Assembly (NCBI GenBank): GCA_028726925.1
Contig: JAQYPI010000036.1
Coordinates: 1 to 5,221 of the forward strand
Direction of reading: 5' to 3'
Length of the DNA: 5,221 nucleotides
Source of the DNA: Caryophanales bacterium
Lineage (GTDB): Bacteria; Bacillota_I; Bacilli_A; RFN20; CAG-826
The notes beneath the pieces are model-generated. The model was not told where the DNA came from and ran no database searches. It saw nothing but the letters and a program-made list of their open reading frames with translations. The position numbers and the translations under genes were made by a program. Shown one piece after another: positions 1 through 5,221 of the stretch (positions are counted from its first letter, which is position 1; every line of letters starts with the position of its first letter).

Positions 1-2253
1 GCCTCCCTTTCCGCCGAACTCATCCGCGACATCGACCGGGACACGGTCGACATGGCCCTTACCTTCGATGACACCGATTTTGAGCCGTCCGTTTTGCCTT
101 GCCGTTTCCCGAACCTCTTCGTCAATGGGGCGAGCGGCATCGCCGTTGGCATGGCAACCGAGATCCCGCCCCACAACCTCGAAGAGATCTCTAGCGCCAT
201 CATTTACCGCATCCAGCATCCGAATTGCCCCATTGAGAGCCTTTTGCGCCTCGTTCCGGGCCCGGATTTCCCGACAGGCGGCATCGTTTACGAATCCCAA
301 GGCCTCACCGACATCTATCTGACCGGCCGGGGCCGCGTCGACGTCGCGAGCAAAGTCGCCATCGAGACGGAGGAATCCGGATCCTCGCGCCTGGTCGTGA
401 CCGAGATCCCCTATGGGGTCAACAAAGCCCAGCTCGTCTACGCGATTGACAAGCTCCGTCACGACAAGACGATCGCCGGCATCGCGGAAGTCCGCGACGA
501 GACGGACAAAACCGGCCTGCGCATCGCGATCGACGTCAAAGACGGGTTCAAGCCCGAGTCGATCCTCGCTTATCTCTATCAGAAGACCCCGCTTCGCTCC
601 TCCTATAGCGCCAACATGGTGGCCATCGTCAACGGCCGCCCGCAAACCCTCAACCTGCTCACGTATTGCGATACCTACATCGATCATCAGGTCGAGGTCA
701 TCACGAGGCGTTGCCGCTATGACCTTGCCAAAAACCTCGCCCGTCTCGAGATCGTCGAGGGCCTCATTAAGGCCGCGTCCATCATCACCGAGATCGTCAA
801 GACCATCCAACGCTCCAAGGACAAGGCGGATTCCAAGATAAACATCCAAAAGGAATTCGGGTTCACGGAAAATCAAAGCGAGGCGATCGTCGTTATGCCT
901 CTTTATAAACTGAGCCATTTTGACGTCGCGGTGGTCATCGACGAGAAGAAGCATCTCGACGAGGAAATCGCGAATCTCCGTGAAACCCTTGCGAATCCGG
1001 CCAAACTCCGCGGCGTCATCGTCTCGGACCTTCGCGCGATCGCGAAGAAATATGGGAATCCCCGCCGCACCAGCATCGAGACCGAAGACGGCGCGATGCG
1101 CACCATCAACAAGATGGACCTCGTCGCCCGCGAAACCGTCATGGTTGCCATCACCCGCGACGGTTACCTCAAGAGAAGCTCCCTCGCCTCTTGGCGTTCC
1201 TCCAATGGTCCGAAAGGCGCGTTGCCTGGCTTAAAAGACGGCGATACCCTCATTTATTGCGGCCAGGCGGACACGACGGATTTCCTGCTTGTTTTCACCA
1301 CGAAGGGGAATTACCTTTACCTACCCATTCACCTTCTTAAGGCGAACAAATGGAACGACGAGGGGATTCACGTCAATTACGCGATCAACTTGCCCCCTGA
1401 GGAAAAGCTCGCTCGCGCCTTCGCCATCCGTTCCTTCCGCGATGACCTTTTCGTGACGATCGTGAGCAAAAAAGGCCAGATCAAGCGCACAAAACTCTCG
1501 GAATTCCCCGTAACGCGCATCGCGCGGCCTATCCGCGCCATGAAGCTTCTCGGCGATGACGAGGTGGCTTCCGCCCTCATCACTTCGGGGAACTCGGATC
1601 TGTTCCTCGCAAGCGAAGATGGACTCGGCGTTTTCTATAATGAAAACGAGATTTCTCCTTCCTTGACCGGAAGTGCAGGCGTCAAGGCGGCTTCCTTCAA
1701 AGGCTCTCCCGTCGCGGACATGCTTTCCTTCTTGCCGGAGGAAAAGGACAAAATCATCCTCGTTACGAACCGAGGGAACGCCCGCGTGTTCGGCCTTTCG
1801 AACATCGAAAAGACCGCTCGCCTTTCTAAGGCCACGGTTCTCTTCCGCATGTTCAAGAACGAAACCCATCGCTTGATCCACCTCGAGAAAGTCAAAGACC
1901 GAGAAGCCCCCATCGAGATTTTGGCGACGACCAAGGATGGCGATCTCGCGACCATCGTCATCGACGATTTGCATCTGACCCCGATGGACAAATACGTCAA
2001 AGGCGGGGTGGCGTCCCTCAAGAAGGGGGCGATCCTCGAGACCATCGATCGTTTGGACTGCGATCTCATCACGGGCGAAACGGTTTCTCTCTACGTCCCG
2101 CCCACGGAAACGGAAGAGGTTTCGGGAGAAGAAACCCCAAGCGAAGTAGAGGCCGTCGATTCGGCACCGGAAATCTTGCGCCGAGAAGAGGATAAACCGG
2201 CAGAAAAATTCGAGCAAATCTCCATTTTTGGCGATGATGACATGGAGATTTAA
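1..2253 (+). CDS. parC: DNA topoisomerase IV subunit A (ParC), 5' partial
   Basis: This is the breakage-reunion subunit of topoisomerase IV, which with ParE unlinks replicated chromosomes. The frame is open from base 1 to the TAA at 2251-2253 (750 codons seen), so the true start lies upstream. The first residues (ASLSAELIRDID) align just after the family's YTEARLS segment, so the catalytic Tyr should lie about 6 residues before the window. Visible landmarks, numbered within the window, are NGASGIAVGMAT (42-53), IPPHNL (55-60), the coiled-coil/tower region (about 220-345) and the C-terminal beta-pinwheel from about 378 (VAITRDGYLKRSS). ParC rather than GyrA is favoured because a QRRGGxG GyrA-box is absent and blade 1 reads NGPKGALPGLKDGDTL, as in Gram-positive ParC; the TTKGNYLYLPIHLL segment agrees. 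The last 50 residues (701-750) form an acidic tail (18 Asp/Glu, 4 Arg/Lys), probably disordered. parE would be expected just upstream but cannot be seen. Confidence 0.93.
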   Translation, partial: ASLSAELIRDIDRDTVDMALTFDDTDFEPSVLPCRFPNLFVNGASGIAVGMATEIPPHNLEEISSAIIYRIQHPNCPIESLLRLVPGPDFPTGGIVYESQGLTDIYLTGRGRVDVASKVAIETEESGSSRLVVTEIPYGVNKAQLVYAIDKLRHDKTIAGIAEVRDETDKTGLRIAIDVKDGFKPESILAYLYQKTPLRSSYSANMVAIVNGRPQTLNLLTYCDTYIDHQVEVITRRCRYDLAKNLARLEIVEGLIKAASIITEIVKTIQRSKDKADSKINIQKEFGFTENQSEAIVVMPLYKLSHFDVAVVIDEKKHLDEEIANLRETLANPAKLRGVIVSDLRAIAKKYGNPRRTSIETEDGAMRTINKMDLVARETVMVAITRDGYLKRSSLASWRSSNGPKGALPGLKDGDTLIYCGQADTTDFLLVFTTKGNYLYLPIHLLKANKWNDEGIHVNYAINLPPEEKLARAFAIRSFRDDLFVTIVSKKGQIKRTKLSEFPVTRIARPIRAMKLLGDDEVASALITSGNSDLFLASEDGLGVFYNENEISPSLTGSAGVKAASFKGSPVADMLSFLPEEKDKIILVTNRGNARVFGLSNIEKTARLSKATVLFRMFKNETHRLIHLEKVKDREAPIEILATTKDGDLATIVIDDLHLTPMDKYVKGGVASLKKGAILETIDRLDCDLITGETVSLYVPPTETEEVSGEETPSEVEAVDSAPEILRREEDKPAEKFEQISIFGDDDMEI
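2215..2229 (+). other. Possible sliding-clamp-binding peptide (QISIF) in the ParC tail
   Basis: Codons 739-743 of the visible ParC frame encode QISIF, 7 residues before the C-terminus, inside the acidic tail. The bacterial beta-clamp (DnaN) binding consensus is QL(S/D)LF, usually found in flexible tails of PolC, DnaE, MutS and Y-family polymerases. The match keeps Gln1, Ser3 and Phe5 and has Leu-to-Ile changes at positions 2 and 4. The position in a flexible end is right for such a motif. A clamp link for ParC is inference only, and a five-residue match can arise by chance. Confidence 0.35.
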
Positions 2254-2294
2254 TTCCCCGGTTTTTGGTACCTATTTAGGATAATATTAGTAGT

Positions 2295-2329
2295 TCTTTC
2301 TTTGAAAGATAGATATCTTTCTATAGAAA
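2295..2329. repeat. Overlapping inverted repeats (possible operator or alternative hairpins)
   Basis: Four short complementary blocks alternate here: CTTTC (2296-2300), GAAAG (2304-2308), CTTTC (2317-2321) and AGAAA (2325-2329). They form TCTTTC-TTT-GAAAGA (2295-2309), the perfect 8-bp repeat GAAAGATA-GA-TATCTTTC (2304-2321) and the perfect 12-bp palindrome TTTCTATAGAAA (2318-2329). The arrangements are mutually exclusive: blocks 1:2 plus 3:4, or 2:3. They sit just upstream of the proposed yqeG promoter, which suits a regulator binding site. If transcribed from parC, they could instead be weak alternative hairpins. AT-richness makes chance a serious alternative. Confidence 0.45.
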
Positions 2330-2334
2330 TCCGA

Positions 2335-2362
2335 TTCAATCTTATCCGCGTTTTGATACAAT
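2335..2362 (+). promoter_or_regulatory. Candidate extended -10 promoter for the yqeG cluster
   Basis: TGaTACAAT at 2354-2362 is an extended -10 element: TG, one base, then TACAAT, 5 of 6 to TATAAT. A weak -35 candidate, TTCAAT (2335-2340, 3 of 6 to TTGACA), lies 16 bp upstream, and an extended -10 can tolerate a poor -35. The predicted transcription start at about 2368-2371 is immediately before the yqeG ATG at 2372, implying an mRNA with almost no 5' leader. Confidence 0.55.
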
Positions 2363-2371
2363 GTTTTCGGT

Positions 2372-2902
2372 ATGAATTCCCGAAACGTCCCCACCGCCAT
2401 CATTCAAGATGTTTTCTCTCTGGACCCGAACGTTTTGGCATCCCTTGGCATCCGGGTCCTTTTGATGGATTTGGACAATACGCTCGTGCCTTATGGCATG
2501 GGAACGCCGGAGCCGCGGGCCAAGGAATTCGTCGCGTCTCTCAAAGCCGTCGGCATCCTCCCCGTGATATGCTCAAACGGGCTCTCGCATCGGGTTGCCG
2601 GGCTCGCCGAGGAGCTCGGCATTGAAGCTCACGGCTTTCTTAGGAAACCATGTTCCGGTCCCTTACGGCGCTTGATTGTCGAAAAAGGATGGAAACCCGC
2701 GGAAATCCTTTTCGTGGGAGACCAAATCCAAACGGATGTCCGGGCCGCTAACGGCGCCGGGATTCGGGTGCTCTTGTCGGAACCCCTGTGGCCGAAAGAA
2801 CCCATTTGGACCAAATTGAATCGTTTCTTTGAAAAAACGAAACGAAAAAAAGTGAATCTCATGCTGAAAGGCAAGGATTGGAAGGAGGCGCTGACCCAAT
2901 GA
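2372..2902 (+). CDS. yqeG: YqeG-family HAD phosphatase
   Basis: A 176-residue HAD-superfamily (subclass IIIA) phosphatase of the YqeG/Gep4 type. Yeast Gep4 and plant relatives dephosphorylate phosphatidylglycerophosphate; the same role in bacteria is plausible but inferred here. All HAD motifs are intact: motif I MDLDNTLV with nucleophile Asp33 and acid/base Asp35, motif II CSNG with Ser68, motif III Lys92 in FLRKPC, and motif IV VGDQIQTD with Asp117 and Asp122. Signal peptide and membrane segments are not seen; the C-terminal part (about 145-170) is Lys-rich. The start is fixed by an in-frame TGA at 2354-2356 and by a good match to the YqeG N-terminus (PTAIIQDVFSLDP). It has no Shine-Dalgarno sequence, and a promoter lies almost on the start codon. 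Its TGA overlaps the yqeH ATG, indicating co-translation with the GTPase gene. Confidence 0.9.
   Translation: MNSRNVPTAIIQDVFSLDPNVLASLGIRVLLMDLDNTLVPYGMGTPEPRAKEFVASLKAVGILPVICSNGLSHRVAGLAEELGIEAHGFLRKPCSGPLRRLIVEKGWKPAEILFVGDQIQTDVRAANGAGIRVLLSEPLWPKEPIWTKLNRFFEKTKRKKVNLMLKGKDWKEALTQ
2882..2888 (+). promoter_or_regulatory. Strong ribosome binding site that sets the yqeH start
   Basis: AAGGAGG lies inside the end of yqeG, 10 nt before the ATG at 2899. It favours 2899 over the earlier in-frame ATG at 2878, which sits just before it and would add seven residues (MEGGADP) not expected before the YqeH zinc motif. Confidence 0.85.
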
Positions 2903-4047
2903 GTAAAGTCAATATCGTCCGGCGTTGCTACAACTGCAACACGATTCTTCAAGACGAGGATCCGTCCGCTGACGGTTTCATCTCGCCGGAACAATTCCAA
3001 AAGAAGGGCGCCTTGGTGCTTTTCTGCAATCGCTGCTACCAAAAGCAGAAATACAATTTTTCCGACCACGAGATTTCCTGCTCGAGCGATTATCTTTCGA
3101 TGCTCCGGGACGCCGCGGCCACCGATGCCCTCATCGTTTTCGTCGTGGATCTCTTTTCCTTCGAGACCTCGTTCCCCATGGATTTGATGCGCGTCATCCA
3201 AGGAAATCGCATCCTCGTTTTGGCCAACAAGCGCGATCTTTTGCCCAAAAACGCGAATGACGAGGTCCTTAAAGAATATGTCGCCCATCGTTTCCGGGTG
3301 GCCAAGCTCAAGGTCGACAAAGAAGACGTCGTTCTAACTTCGCTGAATTCGCTGAGCAAAAACCCGGCCCTCGCCAAGGAGATCGACAAACGCCGCGAGC
3401 GCCACGACGTCTACGTTGTCGGCGCGGCGAATGCGGGGAAAACCCTTTTCATCGCTTCCTACCTCCGGACATATAAAAACAAGACGCCGCGTTCGGTCGT
3501 CACGGAGAATTATCACGGGACTTTCCTCCCGGTTTTGCAAATTCCGCTTGATTCCTCAAGTTTCATCTACGATACCCCGGGCACGCCGAACAGCAATTCC
3601 GTCGAGGTGAAACTCCCGCTGGAAATCGCGCGTCTTTGCTATCCCGCCGAGCCTTTGGCCGCCAAAACCCACTCCCTCTTGCCGGGGGACAGCCTGTTTT
3701 TGGGCGGGATTGCGCGCCTCGTCCTCCTCAAGGGCAATCGCACTGCCGTTTCCTTCTTTGGCTCGAAGAACGTGAAAACCTTGAGGGTTCGCGCGAAAAA
3801 CGAGGAAGACGTCTTCTTGAAGGCCGTTTCTAAAGGCGACCTGACCCCTTGCTCGCCGACCTTAGCCTCCCCTTCGGACTTCGATGTATACGATTTGGAA
3901 GTCGAGGAAACCGGAAGCCGCGACGTCGGCATCTCCGGGCTTGGATGGATTCGGTTCAAGGGGGACAAGCAAACGTTTCGGATTTTCGTGCCCTGCGGAG
4001 TGTCCATCTACACGAGCCGTTCAAAAATCCCGTTCGAGAAAGAGTGA
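2899..4047 (+). CDS. yqeH: Ribosome biogenesis GTPase YqeH
   Basis: A circularly permuted GTPase of 382 residues (B. subtilis YqeH is about 366), required in relatives for 30S subunit assembly and 16S rRNA maturation. An N-terminal zinc finger has Cys10, Cys13, Cys43 and Cys46 (two CxxC pairs). The G motifs occur in permuted order: G4 NKRD (110-113), a poorly conserved G5 region (about 147-151, TSLNS), G1 GAANAGKT (175-182), G2 around Thr208 (HGTF) and G3 DTPG (225-228). Asn178 in G1 matches the asparagine typical of potassium-dependent GTPases of this class. The C-terminal half carries the family landmarks GDSLFLGGIARL (263-274) and ISGLGW (345-350), belonging to the RNA/ribosome-binding domain. 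The start at 2899 follows a strong AAGGAGG and overlaps the yqeG stop as ATGA, so translation is probably coupled. Its stop lies within the ribosome binding site of the next gene. Confidence 0.93.
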   Translation: MSKVNIVRRCYNCNTILQDEDPSADGFISPEQFQKKGALVLFCNRCYQKQKYNFSDHEISCSSDYLSMLRDAAATDALIVFVVDLFSFETSFPMDLMRVIQGNRILVLANKRDLLPKNANDEVLKEYVAHRFRVAKLKVDKEDVVLTSLNSLSKNPALAKEIDKRRERHDVYVVGAANAGKTLFIASYLRTYKNKTPRSVVTENYHGTFLPVLQIPLDSSSFIYDTPGTPNSNSVEVKLPLEIARLCYPAEPLAAKTHSLLPGDSLFLGGIARLVLLKGNRTAVSFFGSKNVKTLRVRAKNEEDVFLKAVSKGDLTPCSPTLASPSDFDVYDLEVEETGSRDVGISGLGWIRFKGDKQTFRIFVPCGVSIYTSRSKIPFEKE

Positions 4048-4050
4048 GGT
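4046..4050 (+). promoter_or_regulatory. Ribosome binding site of yhbY overlapping the yqeH stop
   Basis: GAGGT lies 5 nt before the ATG at 4056 and uses the last two bases of the yqeH TGA (4045-4047). Ribosomes ending yqeH would pass directly over it, favouring coupled translation. Confidence 0.7.
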
Positions 4051-4055
4051 AATTT

Positions 4056-4358
4056 ATGCTGCGTCCGTATCAAAAAGCGTATCTCAAGAGTCTAGCGAAC
4101 CAGATTTCGCATCGATATCTCCTCGGGAAAGGCGAGATCGATGAATCTTTTTTGGAGCAATTGAACCTCGCCCTCGAAGCCAAGGAACTCATCAAGGTCG
4201 GGTTGCTTCAGAATTGCCCCCTTTCCCCGGCGGAGGTATCTGCTTCCATCGAGGAGCGCCTGGGCGCCGAAACCGTTCAAATTATCGGAAGGGTCATTGT
4301 CGTTTACCGGCGGTCCGAGAAGAACCCGAGAATCCAGATTCCCGTTCGGAAACCGTGA
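4056..4358 (+). CDS. yhbY: YhbY/YqeI-family CRM-domain RNA-binding protein
   Basis: A complete 100-residue CRM-domain protein, close to the usual family length of about 96-100. In E. coli, YhbY binds pre-50S particles, and the family is regarded as a ribosome assembly factor. Visible family features are the N-terminal LKSLANQISHRYLLGKGEID (10-29), with the glycine-rich RNA-binding loop GKGE at 24-27, then LEAKELIKVGLLQN (40-53) and the terminal strand IIGRVIVVYR (76-85). The LLQN segment and the end IQIP resemble B. subtilis YqeI. It starts 8 bp after the yqeH stop; B. subtilis has aroE in this position. No other function is suggested. Confidence 0.92.
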   Translation: MLRPYQKAYLKSLANQISHRYLLGKGEIDESFLEQLNLALEAKELIKVGLLQNCPLSPAEVSASIEERLGAETVQIIGRVIVVYRRSEKNPRIQIPVRKP

Positions 4359-4364
4359 GAACAA

Positions 4365-5221
4365 ATGGAAAACGTCGTTTTGTTCGGCGGGACTTTCGAT
4401 CCCATCCATAACGGCCATCTGCGCATCGCACGCGCCGCGAGCATGTTCTTGAATGCCGACGTTATTTTTGTCCCGGCCAAAAACCCTCCGGGCAAGGAAC
4501 CCATCGCCTCGCCCGAACAGAGGCTTTCGATGCTGCGCTTGGCCCTTAAAGCCGACGGTTCCTCCTCATTTTCCATCTCTTTGTTCGAGATGAAATCGAA
4601 AGAACAGGTCAATTACTGGGTCGATACCGTCACGTATTTCGCGGCCAAGTGCAAACACGCCAAACTCTATTTCCTCATCGGCGCGGACGAAGTGAATGCC
4701 TTCCCAACCTGGAAAGACCCGGAACGCATTTGCTCCCTCGCGACGCCCCTTTACGTCTCGCGTCCCGACGTCAAGATCGAGGATGAAGTCCTCCGCCGGT
4801 TCCGAATGACGAGGCTTTGCTACGAAACCTCCGGGGAAGTGTCTTCCTCCGCGGTCCGATCCCTTCAGAGCATGGATATTCCCGTGCCCGTGCGGGAATA
4901 CATCGAACAGAAGCAACTTTATTATTTCCAGGCGATTTCCTCTTTAATCAGCAAGCATCGCTTGGTTCATAGCGTATCCGTCGCGCGTCTATGCTACGAG
5001 ATGGCGGTTCGAAATCGCCGCCCGGACCCGGGCAAGGCCTACATTGCGGGTTTGCTTCACGATGTAGGCAAAGGAATCGACCCGATCGAAGGAAAGAAGC
5101 TCATGAAAAAGGCTGCCCCGGATTACGCGGACATGCCGGAATGGACTTACCATCAATTCCTAGGGGCGGAAATAGCGAAGAGCCGGTTCGGCATTTCGGA
5201 CGAAGGGATTCTCGATGCCAT
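4365..5221 (+). CDS. nadD: Fused nicotinate-nucleotide adenylyltransferase and YqeK-type HD hydrolase (3' partial)
   Basis: One uninterrupted frame (285 codons seen, running off the window) joins two enzymes. Residues 1-187 are NadD, which makes deamido-NAD from nicotinate mononucleotide and ATP. They show the nucleotidyltransferase motif GGTFDPIHNGH (8-18, with His15 and His18), SPEQRLSMLRLAL, FLIGADE and the C-terminal VSSSAVR (159-165), equivalent to the family ISSTxIR. The domain ends at VREYIEQKQLYY, where free-standing NadD normally stops. From about 188 a YqeK HD domain follows with no stop or new start: HRLVHSVSVA (His202), LLHDVGK (His232, Asp233) and His263. YqeK in relatives hydrolyses Ap4A; the last metal-binding residues lie beyond the edge. 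The ATG at 4365 is 6 bp after yhbY with only a weak GAGA. From memory, NadD-HD fusions occur in mycoplasmas. rsfS would be expected next. Confidence 0.9.
   Translation, partial: MENVVLFGGTFDPIHNGHLRIARAASMFLNADVIFVPAKNPPGKEPIASPEQRLSMLRLALKADGSSSFSISLFEMKSKEQVNYWVDTVTYFAAKCKHAKLYFLIGADEVNAFPTWKDPERICSLATPLYVSRPDVKIEDEVLRRFRMTRLCYETSGEVSSSAVRSLQSMDIPVPVREYIEQKQLYYFQAISSLISKHRLVHSVSVARLCYEMAVRNRRPDPGKAYIAGLLHDVGKGIDPIEGKKLMKKAAPDYADMPEWTYHQFLGAEIAKSRFGISDEGILDA

Larger units (their letters stand above)
2254..2371. other. AT-rich intergenic spacer between parC and yqeG
   Basis: This 118-bp gap has 38 G or C bases (32%), far below the flanking genes. It contains the inverted repeats and the promoter described separately. 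I found no convincing intrinsic terminator for parC: no GC-rich stem followed by a T-run is present, and the CCTA-TT-TAGG repeat at 2271-2280 has too short a loop. Read-through from parC into yqeG therefore cannot be excluded. Confidence 0.8.

Noticed and set aside
1321..2217. Long antisense open frame (298 codons) opposite parC
   Set aside because: It lies wholly within a clearly conserved parC frame, shows no recognisable domain, and is explained by the GC-rich, C-ending codon bias of the sense gene.
2271..2280. CCTATTTAGG as a parC terminator stem
   Set aside because: The stem is 4 bp with a 2-nt gap, too small to form a stable hairpin, and no T-run follows.
2302..2327. Second promoter with -35 TTGAAA (2302-2307) and -10 TATAGA (2322-2327)
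   Set aside because: The -35 is good (5 of 6), but the spacer is only 14 bp and both elements lie within the inverted repeats. It is weaker than the extended -10 downstream.
2342..2350. DnaA-box-like TTATCCGCG
   Set aside because: It matches only 7 of 9 bases of TTATCCACA, is isolated, and has no origin-like cluster nearby.
2361..2375. Mini-ORF ATG TTT TCG GTA TGA whose stop overlaps the yqeG ATG
   Set aside because: It has no Shine-Dalgarno sequence, and its ATG overlaps the end of the proposed -10 element, so it would not be on the predicted transcript. It could matter only if transcription starts further upstream.
2878..2898. Earlier in-frame ATG for yqeH at 2878
   Set aside because: It precedes the strong AAGGAGG rather than following it, and adds residues not expected before the zinc motif. 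The ATG at 2899 is better placed.
2629..3288. Antisense open frame (219 codons) spanning the yqeG/yqeH junction
   Set aside because: It runs opposite two conserved genes, has no recognisable motifs and looks like a codon-bias shadow.

Overview
The window reads as an ordinary housekeeping stretch of a Bacillota chromosome. All genes are on the + strand. Gene order and protein types fit class Bacilli, possibly a lineage close to the Mollicutes: a Gram-positive-type ParC, then yqeG-yqeH-yhbY-nadD/yqeK, the cluster found in Bacillus subtilis around nadD. Coding DNA is fairly GC-rich, with many C-ending codons. TGA is used as a stop (yqeG, yqeH, yhbY) and tryptophan is encoded by TGG, so this is not a code-4 mycoplasma. 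The exact taxon cannot be fixed from the sequence.

Region 1 (1-2253) is the 3' part of parC, topoisomerase IV subunit A. It lacks roughly the first 140-150 codons, including the catalytic tyrosine. It ends in a 50-residue acidic tail that carries a QISIF peptide resembling the sliding-clamp-binding motif. Region 2 (2254-2371) is a 118-bp AT-rich spacer (38 of 118 bases are G or C). It holds overlapping inverted repeats and a good extended -10 element placed so close to the yqeG start that the transcript would be leaderless. Region 3 (2372-5221) is a tightly packed, probably co-transcribed cluster. It encodes YqeG (HAD phosphatase), YqeH (circularly permuted GTPase for 30S assembly), YhbY (CRM-domain ribosome-assembly RNA-binding protein) and a single reading frame joining NadD (NAD synthesis) to a YqeK-type HD hydrolase. 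The last gene runs off the window. The yqeG/yqeH junction overlaps as ATGA, and the next two gaps are 8 and 6 bp.

The cluster links ribosome assembly (YqeH, YhbY, and probably RsfS beyond the edge) with NAD synthesis and nucleotide clean-up (NadD, YqeK) and with a phosphatase related to phosphatidylglycerophosphate phosphatases. Compared with the B. subtilis order, aroE is absent between yqeH and yhbY, and nadD and yqeK are fused. I saw no RNA genes, mobile elements, CRISPR arrays or phage genes, and no evidence of a wholly new multi-gene system. The points most worth checking are the ParC tail motif, the leaderless yqeG start with its repeat-rich upstream region, and the NadD-YqeK fusion.
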